Shown here: positions 23,806 through 32,452 of the stretch, piece after piece | Layout: every line of letters begins with the position of its first letter | How positions within the stretch are numbered: the first letter of the stretch is position 1 | Source of the DNA: Caldisalinibacter kiritimatiensis | GTDB taxonomy: Bacteria > Bacillota > Clostridia > Tissierellales > Caldisalinibacteraceae | Reading direction: 5' to 3' | Length of the DNA: 46,106 nt | Assembly: GCF_000387765.1 (NCBI RefSeq) | Contig: NZ_ARZA01000268.1 | Span: forward strand, 1 to 46,106 | Notes under the pieces: model-generated | Database searches by the model: none | The model's input: only the letters and a program-made list of their open reading frames with translations | Told to the model about the DNA's origin: nothing | Translations under genes and position numbers: made by a program

Positions 23806-24081
23806 ATGGCCGAAACTAAGAGGATAATGATTAGTTTACCTGATACTTTGTTAAGAGAAATTGACGGAATTGTTGATATGGAAAAGAAAAATAGAAGTGA
23901 GTTTATAAGGGAGGCCATGAAACTTTATATAAGAGAAAGAAAAAAAGTACAACTTCGTGAAAAAATGAAATCTGGATATAAAGAAATGAGTAAAATAAAT
24001 TTAGGATTAGCAGAGATGGGAATAGATGAAGATATAGAAGAGTTATATAACTACGAATCTAAGTTGACGGGGTGTGAATAA
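23806..24081 (+). CDS. ndoAI: MazE-like (EndoAI/NdoAI) ribbon-helix-helix antitoxin
   Basis: ATG 23806 follows CTGGAGGTG; an upstream frame extension toward 23641 crosses the promoter and is not coding. The 91-aa protein has an RHH domain ([16 protein letters not shown] ... [13 protein letters not shown]) and an acidic C-terminal tail that would occupy the toxin. It overlaps nothing but ends 1 nt before the toxin start, as in Bacillus ndoAI-ndoA. Confidence 0.9.
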   Translation: MAETKRIMISLPDTLLREIDGIVDMEKKNRSEFIREAMKLYIRERKKVQLREKMKSGYKEMSKINLGLAEMGIDEDIEELYNYESKLTGCE

Positions 24082-24082
24082 T

Positions 24083-24433
24083 TTGATTGTGAAGAGAGGA
24101 GATATATTTTATGCAGATTTAAGCCCCGTTATAGGTTCAGAACAAGGTGGAGTAAGACCAGTATTAGTCATACAGAATGATATAGGAAATAAATATAGTC
24201 CTACTGTTATTGTATCTGCTATTACATCTCAGATTAATAAAGCTAAATTACCTACTCACATAGAAATAAGCGCTTTAGATTATGGTCTACCTAAGGATTC
24301 AGTTGTGCTTTTAGAGCAGATACGAACTATAGATAAGAAGCGGTTAAGAGAAAAAGTGGGGCATTTCGATGAAGAAATGATGGAAAACGTTAACGAGTGC
24401 TTAAAAATAAGCTTAGGGCTTATAGATTTTTAA
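24083..24433 (+). CDS. ndoA: MazF-type endoribonuclease toxin (EndoA/NdoA)
   Basis: TTG 24083 is chosen because it gives the family N-terminus [20 protein letters not shown] and length (116-117 aa) and lies 7 nt after GGGGTG; GTG 24074 in frame is an alternative. [15 protein letters not shown] and [11 protein letters not shown] are hallmark segments of the sequence-specific mRNA interferase family. It pairs with the RHH antitoxin immediately upstream and is followed by a terminator. Confidence 0.93.
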   Translation: MIVKRGDIFYADLSPVIGSEQGGVRPVLVIQNDIGNKYSPTVIVSAITSQINKAKLPTHIEISALDYGLPKDSVVLLEQIRTIDKKRLREKVGHFDEEMMENVNECLKISLGLIDF

Positions 24434-24436
24434 GAA

Positions 24437-24468
24437 AAAGGCATGGAAACCTCCAGGCCTTTATTTTT
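24437..24468 (+). terminator. Terminator of the toxin-antitoxin operon
   Basis: AAAGGC-A-TGGA and TCCA-G-GCCTTT form a two-part stem around an AACC loop, followed by ATTTTTAT. Confidence 0.75.
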
Positions 24469-24470
24469 AT

Positions 24471-24689
24471 GTAGGTAAGTATATTTACTGTATAGCTTGT
24501 AATTAAGTTAAATATAGGTATGAAAGGTAGAAAAATATTTATAGAATTATTATCGAACAACGAAAAGTCTAATCCTTTTTGATGCTCTCCTAAGACCTAA
24601 GAGCCGAGAACTAAGAACTGAATAAATGCTACTAACTACTAACAACGAACTACTAACTAACAAATCGATGAAGCCGACTTTGTTTTTTT
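24471..24689. repeat. Dispersed intergenic repeat, copy A
   Basis: About 220 bp without an ORF that matches copy B at 33431-33649 over its length, for example TTGTAATTAAGTT, AATTATTATC, GAGAACTAAGAAC and CTACTAACTAACAAATCG. The 3' part is rich in ACTAAC/GAACTA units. It ends in a small hairpin, CAAATCG (24661-24667) with CGACTTTG (24675-24682), one bulge, followed by seven T, so it may also terminate transcription. The rest of the 24690-24864 spacer is AT-rich without recognisable features. Confidence 0.7.
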
Positions 24690-24864
24690 AGCTTTCACTC
24701 TAGTATTAACTATTACGTACTTATAGCTTAAAAGTAGCTTACTGCCTTTTTACTGTCGAAATTATTTCCAGGGAAATATAAAAATGTTTATATTACGACA
24801 GGAAAATTTAAATTTAAGTCGAATATATCTAGTAGTGTATAATAAAACTAGGAGGGTAAGTAAT

Positions 24865-25458
24865 ATGAAAAGAATTTGGCAAAATAAGAAGGCTATCTCT
24901 TTGGTATTTATCGGCGCAATATTAGTACTATCATACGGTATAGCATTAGCAGATGTAACTGAACCAGGTTCTGAAAGTGACCCATTAGTTACTTTAAGTT
25001 ATGTTGAGAAAAGAATAGAACAATTAAAATATTATATTGAACAGAGAATTACTGAAGTTACTGAAATAACAGCAACGAATTCAGATCAAATTAATAGCAT
25101 TTTAGAGGAAAATGAGCAATTAAAAGATAGAATTGATAAGTTAGAAGAAAAGCTTCAACAGGAGAATACAACTTCACATTCAGATTGTGCTTCAGTTGGT
25201 TTAGAGGTAGTTGAGTTGAGAAATGGACAAAAGCTAATAGGACAAGCTGGTACTGAGATAATTTTGAGAGGTGGAAAAGCTAAAGCTATTGCAGGAGAAC
25301 TTGGAGGATTATCAGATGTTACAGGAGCTATAGACATAAAAATGGACCAAGATATACCTCCAAACCACTTACTTATAATTCCAAGAAGTGATGGCAGAGG
25401 GGTATATGTAGAAGAATATGCAATATTTATGGTTAGAGGTAAGTATGAAATTAAATAA
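24865..25458 (+). CDS. Secreted coiled-coil protein with conserved C-terminal domain
   Basis: ATG 24865 follows AGGAGGG; the frame runs upstream to 24784 without a ribosome-binding site. The 197-aa protein has a signal peptide or anchor (about 1-30, ending GIALADV), a Glu/Gln-rich coiled coil (about 45-105) and a C-terminal domain with QKLIGQAGTEIILRGG, GGLSDVTGAID and NHLLIIPRSDGRG. I believe such proteins are widespread in Clostridia as uncharacterised exported proteins. The gene stands alone between the repeat and a terminator. Confidence 0.7.
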   Translation: MKRIWQNKKAISLVFIGAILVLSYGIALADVTEPGSESDPLVTLSYVEKRIEQLKYYIEQRITEVTEITATNSDQINSILEENEQLKDRIDKLEEKLQQENTTSHSDCASVGLEVVELRNGQKLIGQAGTEIILRGGKAKAIAGELGGLSDVTGAIDIKMDQDIPPNHLLIIPRSDGRGVYVEEYAIFMVRGKYEIK

Positions 25459-25467
25459 TATAAAATT

Positions 25468-25496
25468 AGAAGGCAGGTAAAAACTGCCTTCTTTTA
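25468..25496 (+). terminator. Terminator after the secreted coiled-coil gene
   Basis: AGAAGGCAG (25468-25476) pairs with CTGCCTTCT (25484-25492), followed by TTTTAT. Confidence 0.85.
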
Positions 25497-25567
25497 TGAT
25501 AGAAAGAAAAAAGCTAATATGTTATAATTATATAGGTTTATTGATAAAGCTATAATAAAAGATTGAA

Positions 25568-25598
25568 GGGAGGAACTGCTCACAAGAGCAAAATTTAA
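25568..25598 (+). promoter_or_regulatory. Shine-Dalgarno separated from its start codon by a small hairpin
   Basis: GGGAGG (25568-25573) is 25 nt from ATG 25599, too far for direct use. Between them TGCTC (25577-25581) and GAGCA (25586-25590) form a 5-bp hairpin with an ACAA loop. Folding removes 14 nt and leaves about 11 nt, a workable spacing. The codon before the ATG is an in-frame TAA, so no earlier start is possible. Confidence 0.5.
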
Positions 25599-26726
25599 AT
25601 GAAGATACTTCACTTGATTAGTGGCGGAGATACAGGCGGAGCTAAAACTCATGTATTATCTTTAGTAAAAGAATTGAGTAAATATTTACAAGTAAAGCTT
25701 GTGTGTTTTATTGAAGACGAATTCTACAGAGAAGGTAAACAATTAGGTATAGATATTGAAGTAATAAAACAGGACAAAAGATATGACCTTTCTATTATTA
25801 AGCAATTAAAAAATAAAATATATGAAGAAAATTATGATATAGTTCATTGTCATGGAGCAAGAGCTAATTTTGTAGGGGTTTTATTGAAAAGACTTATTAA
25901 TAAACCCTTTATAACAACTATTCATAGCGACTATAGGTTAGATTTTAAAGACAGCTTTTATAAAAGGATAGTTTATACATCGATAAACTCCATGTCCCTA
26001 AGATTTTTTGATTACTATATTGCGATTTCAAGTAATTTTAAGAATATGCTGATAAATAGAGGGTTTAAGGAAAAGAAGATATTTACTGTATATAATGGTA
26101 TTGATTTAAAAAACGAATTAATGATAACATCAAAAGAAGAGTTTTTAGGTAATTATAATATTGGATATAAAAATAAAAAGATAGTTGGTATTATGGGAAG
26201 ATTAGATTTAGTAAAAAACCATGAAGTTTTTTTGCAAGCAGCATATAGTATATTAAAAAATAGAGATGATGTTATTTTTTTAATAGCTGGTGATGGATAC
26301 GAAAGAGAAAGGTTAATTAAAATGAGTAGAGACTTAGGAATAGAAAATAAAGTACATTTTTTAGGTTTTGTGAAAGAACCTTATTCTTTTTTCAATGCAA
26401 TTGATATAAATGTTCTCACTTCAAAGAGTGAAAGTTTTCCTTATGTTATTTTAGAAGGTGCTAGGTTAAAAAAACCAGTGATTAGTACGAATGTTGGAGG
26501 AATAGGGGATTTAGTTGAGCACGGTGTAAATGGATATCTATTTAATATAGGTAGTGCTAAAGAATTAACAAAATATTTAAATTTAATGGTAGAAAACATA
26601 ACAGAAGCTAGGCAAATGGGTGAGAAATTATATAAAAAAGTTGAAGAAGAATTTTCATTAGAAAACATGGCTTCAAATCATTATGATATATATAAAAACA
26701 TTAAGAAACAGGAGGTAATAAAATGA
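25599..26726 (+). CDS. GT4-family glycosyltransferase
   Basis: The 375-aa protein has the GT-B fold signatures of family GT4: N-terminal MKILHLISGGDTGGAKTHV, VHCHGARANF, IVGIMGRLDLVKNH, and the donor-binding SESFPYVILEGA segment followed by KPVISTNVGG. It would add a sugar from a nucleotide-sugar during synthesis of a surface polysaccharide on the cytoplasmic side of the membrane. It heads a five-gene operon to 30714. The unusual ribosome-binding site is listed separately. Acceptor and sugar cannot be told. Confidence 0.9.
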   Translation: MKILHLISGGDTGGAKTHVLSLVKELSKYLQVKLVCFIEDEFYREGKQLGIDIEVIKQDKRYDLSIIKQLKNKIYEENYDIVHCHGARANFVGVLLKRLINKPFITTIHSDYRLDFKDSFYKRIVYTSINSMSLRFFDYYIAISSNFKNMLINRGFKEKKIFTVYNGIDLKNELMITSKEEFLGNYNIGYKNKKIVGIMGRLDLVKNHEVFLQAAYSILKNRDDVIFLIAGDGYERERLIKMSRDLGIENKVHFLGFVKEPYSFFNAIDINVLTSKSESFPYVILEGARLKKPVISTNVGGIGDLVEHGVNGYLFNIGSAKELTKYLNLMVENITEARQMGEKLYKKVEEEFSLENMASNHYDIYKNIKKQEVIK

Positions 26727-27211
26727 AATTAATAGATGACAAAGGAAAAGTATTTGGTATCATCAATGTTATAGATTTAACTGTATTACTAATATTAATA
26801 TTATTAGTAGTAGGCGGTGGATATAAGGTATTAAATTCCCAACCCCAAGTAGTTAACAAAAGCGAAAATGTAGTAGTTAAAGTTGAAATTTCAGGTGTGA
26901 GAAAGCCAACTGTAGATGGAATAAAAGTTGGGGATTTCTTATATCACTATGATAGAGGAAATCTTTTTGGTAAGATAGTAGATAAAAAAGTTGAAAACTA
27001 TAAAGAAGAAGTTCCTACTAGTGACGGAAAAATAGTATTAGCAGATGTACCAAATAAGTATAGAGTTATTCTTACCGTAGAATCTAGCGCTACAATTACA
27101 GACCAGGTTACAATAATAGGTGGAGAGCATACAAGAATAGGTACTCAGTATAGACTTAAAAACAAAAACGTTGCAGTATTTTCTACAGTTTTAGGAATAG
27201 AAGTTAAGTAG
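26723..27211 (+). CDS. DUF4330 membrane-anchored protein
   Basis: The start overlaps the glycosyltransferase stop (ATGA). The 162-aa protein has a short N-terminal segment (DDKGKVFGIINVIDL), one membrane helix (about 16-38) and an extracytoplasmic beta-rich domain. This is the DUF4330 layout. Such genes often lie among polysaccharide genes; the function is unknown, perhaps polymer assembly or export. Confidence 0.8.
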   Translation: MKLIDDKGKVFGIINVIDLTVLLILILLVVGGGYKVLNSQPQVVNKSENVVVKVEISGVRKPTVDGIKVGDFLYHYDRGNLFGKIVDKKVENYKEEVPTSDGKIVLADVPNKYRVILTVESSATITDQVTIIGGEHTRIGTQYRLKNKNVAVFSTVLGIEVK

Positions 27212-27228
27212 TATTAGGAGATGATTAT

Positions 27229-28821
27229 ATGCACGAAAGCTTAACTTTAAATTTTATAATAAAGCTTTGGAGATACACAGAAAGATGTTATAAAAGAAGC
27301 TTAATAAATAGAGTTTTATATAGAATATATAGTATATTTATGTTTTTATTAAGGGGTTCATTGATATTTAATTTTCTAACTAAAGATAAAAGTGTGATTG
27401 AAAACAGCTTTGTATACAAAGTTTATGAATATGTAGTTGATTTATCAAAAAATTTAATTGATCTAATAAGGAAAATCATAAAAAAATACATGAAATATAG
27501 TTTTGTATATAAACTAGTCCATAGCATCTCTAAAATACAGATATATACTATTAGAATCATAAAAGGTAGTTGGTTTACTAAATTTCTAGATTATATATTT
27601 AATGTAGATAAAATGGAAGGACAACAAACATTCAATTTAAACCTAGGAATACTAGCTGCAATAATTATACTACCTTTTGCACCTAAAATAATATCTTTAT
27701 TATTTATAGCATTTGTAGTATTTACATTTTTTATTAAGTTACTATATAAAGAAGATTACTTTTTAAGAAAAAGTTTTGTAGATATACCCATATTACTATT
27801 GGCTATTGTATTTATAATAACAACTATTACTTCGTATAACCTACAAGGAAGTTTGAGAGATTTAGTAATTCACATAATAGCTATAAGTTTTATATATGTA
27901 ATAGTTAATAGTATAAAAACAGAGAATCAGTTAAATGCTATTTTGACCACAACGGTATTTACTGCAACTATAGTAGCATTATATGGGCTATATCAGTACA
28001 AGGTAGGAGTAAAGGTAGATGATGCTTGGGTTGACGTAGCTAATAATCCTGATTTAAAGACAAGAGTATTTTCGGTTTTTGGTAATCCTAATATTTTAGC
28101 TGAATATTTAATTATGATTACACCAATTTCACTATCATTATTTTGGGTAACAAAGAAAATATTTAAGAAGATAGTATTTTTAGCAACAACGCTGATATTA
28201 ATAGCTACTTTAATATTTACATTTTCAAGAGGTGGTTGGCTCGGCTTCGCTTTCGGTATATTTGTGTTTGTAATATTAGTTGAGAAAAAACTATTGATTT
28301 CGTTGATTCCAGCTGGATTACTTTCGATATTTATCATGCCGAGCGCTATTATTAATCGAATATTAACAATAGGTAACTTAAGAGATTCTTCCAATGCATA
28401 TAGAATAAAAGTGTGGGATATAACCCTTGACATTATTAGAGACAATTGGGTTTCAGGGGTTGGATTTGGATACATCCCTTTTAAAGAAACTTATGTTAAG
28501 TATATAAGAACGATGAATGTTTATCATGCTCACAATACGTATTTGGAAACATTAGCAGAAGTTGGAATCGGAGGATTTATTATATTTATAATAATGTTGT
28601 TTATCATATATAAATATTCTTTGATGAGTTATAGAAAAACCGACAATAAGTACTTGAAGGTAATTACTGCTGGATTATTGGCAAGTTTGTCTTCAATACT
28701 GTTTCATGGATTAGTAGAAAATATACTTTATTTACCAAGGATAATTATAACATTTTGGACCATCATTTCTTTCATTTTAGTTATTTTAAATATATCTAGC
28801 AAAGAAAACCGAGTCACTTAA
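27229..28821 (+). CDS. O-antigen ligase/polymerase-like membrane protein
   Basis: The 530-aa protein has a charged N-terminal region of about 130 residues, then many membrane helices. TFSRGGWLGFAFG and the loop YHAHNTYLETLAEVG are typical of the Wzy_C/WaaL family. These proteins join or polymerise lipid-linked sugars at the outer face of the membrane. With CsaB and TagA downstream it likely builds a secondary cell-wall polymer or exopolysaccharide. Confidence 0.87.
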   Translation: MHESLTLNFIIKLWRYTERCYKRSLINRVLYRIYSIFMFLLRGSLIFNFLTKDKSVIENSFVYKVYEYVVDLSKNLIDLIRKIIKKYMKYSFVYKLVHSISKIQIYTIRIIKGSWFTKFLDYIFNVDKMEGQQTFNLNLGILAAIIILPFAPKIISLLFIAFVVFTFFIKLLYKEDYFLRKSFVDIPILLLAIVFIITTITSYNLQGSLRDLVIHIIAISFIYVIVNSIKTENQLNAILTTTVFTATIVALYGLYQYKVGVKVDDAWVDVANNPDLKTRVFSVFGNPNILAEYLIMITPISLSLFWVTKKIFKKIVFLATTLILIATLIFTFSRGGWLGFAFGIFVFVILVEKKLLISLIPAGLLSIFIMPSAIINRILTIGNLRDSSNAYRIKVWDITLDIIRDNWVSGVGFGYIPFKETYVKYIRTMNVYHAHNTYLETLAEVGIGGFIIFIIMLFIIYKYSLMSYRKTDNKYLKVITAGLLASLSSILFHGLVENILYLPRIIITFWTIISFILVILNISSKENRVT

Positions 28822-28844
28822 TATTTGACAAAAGGGGTAAATGT

Positions 28845-29948
28845 ATGGGAGAAAATAAAAGAGTCACAATTTCAGGATACTATGGTTTTGATAATAGTGG
28901 TGATGATGCAATTTTAAAAGCAATTGTAAAAGATTTAAAAAACAAATCAAATAATATTACTATAACTGCACTTTCAAAGAATGCATCTAGCACAAAGCAA
29001 ACATATAACATACAAGCAGTAGACAGATTTAACATCATAAATGTAATAAATGAATTATATAGTACAGATATGCTCATTAGTGGCGGCGGGAGCTTGTTAC
29101 AGGATGTAACAAGCACTAGGGCTATAATTTATTATCTTACAGTTATTTTCATTGCAAAGCTATTTAAAAAGCCTGTAATGGTTTATGCAAACGGAATAGG
29201 GCCAATTAAAAAAAGAGTAAATAAATATCTAACAAAGAAATTATTAAATAAAGTGGATTTAATAACACTTAGAGATTATAAGTCTAAAGAAACTCTGGAA
29301 AAATTAGGAGTTAAGAATAAGAATATTTATGTTACTTCAGACCCTGTATTTACATTAGAACATTCAAGTGAAGAAAGAATAAAACATATCTTCAACATAG
29401 AAGGAATTCCATTAGATAAGCCTTTAATAGGCGTCAATGTAAGGTGTTGGAAAGATGATAAGAATATTAAGAAAGTAATATCAAAAACGATAGACTATTT
29501 AACAAGGAATTTGAACATTAATGTTGTAATTATACCTATGCATTATCCGGATGATTTAGAAATAGGAGAAGATATTATTGAGTTAATTCAGGATAATTGT
29601 TATATATTAAGAAATAAATATAGTGTTGAAGATATGATGGGTATAATTGGGAAATTAGATTTGATAATTGCTATGAGGCTTCACTCTTTAATATATGCAG
29701 CAACGCAGGCTATTCCAATGATAGGTTTGGTATATGACCCTAAGGTTGAAGGTTTTTTGAATTTACTTGGAATAGATACTAAAATTGATATAAACAATTT
29801 AGAGCTAGTTGAATTGTGTACAATGATTGATGAAATATGGAAAAATAGGAGTCAATTTAAGAGTAGATTAAATGAAGTAAGAGATAAACTAAAAGCAAAG
29901 GCATATGATAATGTAAGTATGGCTTTAGACTTACTCAAAAGTAGGTGA
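28845..29948 (+). CDS. csaB: Polysaccharide pyruvyl transferase CsaB
   Basis: The 367-aa protein matches CsaB: N-terminal SGYYGFDNSGDDAIL, SGGGSLLQDVTS, VYANGIGPI and the C-terminal AMRLHSLIYAA. CsaB adds pyruvyl ketals to secondary cell-wall polysaccharide, the ligand of SLH-domain surface-layer proteins. This suggests an organism with SLH-anchored surface proteins. No SLH protein is in this window. Confidence 0.93.
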   Translation: MGENKRVTISGYYGFDNSGDDAILKAIVKDLKNKSNNITITALSKNASSTKQTYNIQAVDRFNIINVINELYSTDMLISGGGSLLQDVTSTRAIIYYLTVIFIAKLFKKPVMVYANGIGPIKKRVNKYLTKKLLNKVDLITLRDYKSKETLEKLGVKNKNIYVTSDPVFTLEHSSEERIKHIFNIEGIPLDKPLIGVNVRCWKDDKNIKKVISKTIDYLTRNLNINVVIIPMHYPDDLEIGEDIIELIQDNCYILRNKYSVEDMMGIIGKLDLIIAMRLHSLIYAATQAIPMIGLVYDPKVEGFLNLLGIDTKIDINNLELVELCTMIDEIWKNRSQFKSRLNEVRDKLKAKAYDNVSMALDLLKSR

Positions 29949-29952
29949 TAAA

Positions 29953-30714
29953 ATGGTACAAAGCATAAAAATAATGGGAGTTAGAGTGGATAAAGTAACA
30001 TTAAATTCTGCTGAAAGAGAAGCGAAAGGATATTTAAAACAAAATGATACGAATGTTATATATACTCCTAATACAGAAATAGTAATGGCTGCCAAAAAAG
30101 ATAACAAACTAAAGAGAATATTGAATGATGGAGATTTAATAGTTCCCGACGGTATTGGATTAGTATATGCATCGAGAATTAAGAAAAAGCCTCTCGCAGA
30201 GCGGGTAACAGGATATGATTTATCTATTAAATTACTTGAGATAGCAAATAAGAACGGCTATAAGTTATTTTTATTAGGAGGAAAACAAGGAGTAGCTAAA
30301 GAGGCTAGTGAAAAAATAAAGAAAAAATATCCTAATATAAAAATAGCTGGTTATCATCATGGTTATTTTAAAGGAACTCATATAGGGTATAAAGGACATG
30401 ATGAGGAAAAGAAAGTTATAGAGCAAATAAATAGCGTAAATCCAGATATTTTGTTTGTAGGTTTTGGAGCACCTAAGCAAGAAATATGGATTCATAATAA
30501 CAAGCATGATTTAAATACTAAACTAATAATTGGTAATGGCGGAACGCTTGATGTATTAGCAGGTAGAGTCAAAAGAGCTCCGATGATATATCAAAAACTT
30601 GGATTAGAGTGGCTATACAGATTAATTAAGGAGCCAAGAAGAGTTAAAAGACAAGCAGTATTACCGTTATTTGCATTAAAAGTACTTTTTTCAAAAAATA
30701 ATATTGTTGAATAA
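29953..30714 (+). CDS. tagA: WecG/TagA/CpsF-family glycosyltransferase (GT26)
   Basis: The 253-aa protein has NVIYTPNTEIVMAA, LIVPDGIGLVYASR, ERVTGYDL and FVGFGAPKQEIWI, the GT26 signatures. TagA adds N-acetylmannosamine to undecaprenyl-linked GlcNAc in wall teichoic acid linkage units. ATG 29953 follows GTAGGTG, 4 nt after csaB, so the two genes are coupled. Confidence 0.93.
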   Translation: MVQSIKIMGVRVDKVTLNSAEREAKGYLKQNDTNVIYTPNTEIVMAAKKDNKLKRILNDGDLIVPDGIGLVYASRIKKKPLAERVTGYDLSIKLLEIANKNGYKLFLLGGKQGVAKEASEKIKKKYPNIKIAGYHHGYFKGTHIGYKGHDEEKKVIEQINSVNPDILFVGFGAPKQEIWIHNNKHDLNTKLIIGNGGTLDVLAGRVKRAPMIYQKLGLEWLYRLIKEPRRVKRQAVLPLFALKVLFSKNNIVE

Positions 30715-30755
30715 ACTATAAAGTAAAAATAAACTCAGGAGAGGAGGAGGTAAAA

Positions 30756-31619
30756 ATGCTAGATATCAATAAAAGGTGGTATAATTATTTAATTGAATAT
30801 TTGGGTATAACAATAGGAACAGTGATTATGGCAATTTCATTGAATATGTTATTAGAGCCAAATACTATTGCTCCTGGTGGAGTAACAGGTTTAGCTATAG
30901 TAATAAAGAAAATACTTAACATTCCTATTGATATTACAAACTTAGCTATTAATATTCCTTTATTTATAGCTGGAGTTTTAATTTTAGGAAAAGCCTTTGG
31001 AGCTAAAACTCTTTATGCTACATTTGCATTATCTTTTTTCATAAGGATATTGCCACAATCCAACTTAACAGAAGATTTACTTTTAGCTGCAGTTTTTGGT
31101 GGTGTACTTATAGGATTGGGGTTAGGTATAGTTTTTAAATTTGGAGGTACTACTGGAGGTACAGATTTAGCAGGAGCAATATTAAATAAATACTTTCCAG
31201 GTCTTAGTACAGCAACTCTAATGATGATAATAGACCTTTGTGTGGTTGTAATTGCAGGTGTAGTTGATAAGAAAATAGAAACTTCACTTTATTCGATTAT
31301 AGCTTTATATATTTTAGTTAAAGTAATAGATTTGATTTTAGAAGGTTTAGGTTATGCTAAAGCATTTTTAATAATTTCTAATACTCCAGAGGAATTAGGG
31401 GAAATTATATTAGATGAGTTAAAAAGAGGTGTAACGGTACTTAGAGGAAAAGGAATGTATACTGGCAAGGATAGGGACGTTTTATTATGTGTAGTAAACA
31501 GGTCACAAATCACAAAATTAAAGGAGATAGTACATGAAGTAGATGAAAAGGCTTTTGTTATGATTACTGATATACATGAGGTTTTAGGTGAAGGATTTAA
31601 AGAAATAAAAAGTACTTAG
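30756..31619 (+). CDS. YitT-family membrane protein
   Basis: The 287-aa protein has five or six hydrophobic helices (LEPNTIAPGGVTGLAIV, GGTTGGTDLAGAIL) and a C-terminal cytoplasmic DUF2179 domain (about 215-285, GVTVLRGKGMYTGKDRDVLLCV). Transport substrate is not known for the family. A very strong ribosome-binding site (GAGAGGAGGAGG) precedes ATG 30756. It lies 11 nt before the transketolase genes, probably co-transcribed. Confidence 0.88.
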   Translation: MLDINKRWYNYLIEYLGITIGTVIMAISLNMLLEPNTIAPGGVTGLAIVIKKILNIPIDITNLAINIPLFIAGVLILGKAFGAKTLYATFALSFFIRILPQSNLTEDLLLAAVFGGVLIGLGLGIVFKFGGTTGGTDLAGAILNKYFPGLSTATLMMIIDLCVVVIAGVVDKKIETSLYSIIALYILVKVIDLILEGLGYAKAFLIISNTPEELGEIILDELKRGVTVLRGKGMYTGKDRDVLLCVVNRSQITKLKEIVHEVDEKAFVMITDIHEVLGEGFKEIKST

Positions 31620-31630
31620 GAGGGAAAAGA

Positions 31631-32452
31631 ATGGAAAAGCATCAAGAACTTAAAAAGATTGCAAACACATTGAGAAAAGACATAATCAAAATGATAAATG
31701 CTGCTAGTTCAGGTCATCCAGGAGGGTCATTATCAGCTTGTGAAATAGTAACAGCATTATATTTTAAAGAAATGAAAATAGACCCTCAAAATCCTAATTG
31801 GGAAGATAGAGACAGGTTTGTTTTATCTAAAGGCCATGGAGCACCTGTTTTATATGCAGCATTAGCAGAAAAGGGATATTTTCAAAAGGAAGAATTAATG
31901 AAGTTGAGAAAAGTTGGAGAAATGCTTCAAGGACATCCAGATATGAAGGGAACACCTGGTGTTGATATGTCAACAGGTTCTTTAGGACAGGGATTGGCAG
32001 TAGCAAATGGAATGGCTTTAGCTGGTAAATTAGACAACAAAGATTATAGAGTGTATGTACTTTTAGGTGATGGGGAAGTACAGGAAGGTATGATATGGGA
32101 AGCAGCAATGTTTGCAGCTCATAACAGATTAAATAACTTAACTGTATTCTTAGACCATAATGGTTTACAAATAGATGGAAAAAATAGAGAAGTTATGAAC
32201 ATTGAACCTATTGACAAAAAGTGGGAAGCTTTTGGATGGCATGTAATAAAAATTGATGGACATAACTTTGAAGAGATTTTTAAAGCTATAGAAGAAAGTA
32301 AGGGTGTAAAAGACAGACCTACTATAATTATTGCTAATACAGTTAAAGGTAAAGGCGTATCATTTATGGAAAATAAAGTAGGTTGGCATGGAAGCGCACC
32401 AAACGATGAAGAAACTGAAAAGGCTTTAGATGAGCTTGGAGGTGAAGCATAA
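31631..32452 (+). CDS. Transketolase, N-terminal subunit
   Basis: The 273-aa protein covers the thiamine diphosphate-binding half of transketolase: SGHPGGSLSACEIV, SKGHGAPVLYAAL, VDMSTGSLGQGL, and GDGEVQEGMIWEA followed by DHNGLQIDG, the GDG...N cofactor motif. Split transketolases are common in anaerobes. The stop overlaps the next start (TAATG), so the halves are made in equal amounts. It serves the non-oxidative pentose phosphate pathway. Confidence 0.95.
   Translation: MEKHQELKKIANTLRKDIIKMINAASSGHPGGSLSACEIVTALYFKEMKIDPQNPNWEDRDRFVLSKGHGAPVLYAALAEKGYFQKEELMKLRKVGEMLQGHPDMKGTPGVDMSTGSLGQGLAVANGMALAGKLDNKDYRVYVLLGDGEVQEGMIWEAAMFAAHNRLNNLTVFLDHNGLQIDGKNREVMNIEPIDKKWEAFGWHVIKIDGHNFEEIFKAIEESKGVKDRPTIIIANTVKGKGVSFMENKVGWHGSAPNDEETEKALDELGGEA

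Noticed and set aside
24600-24665. ACTAAC/GAACTA-rich tract as a CRISPR array
   Set aside because: The units are short, irregular and without unique spacers of constant length; it is part of the dispersed repeat.
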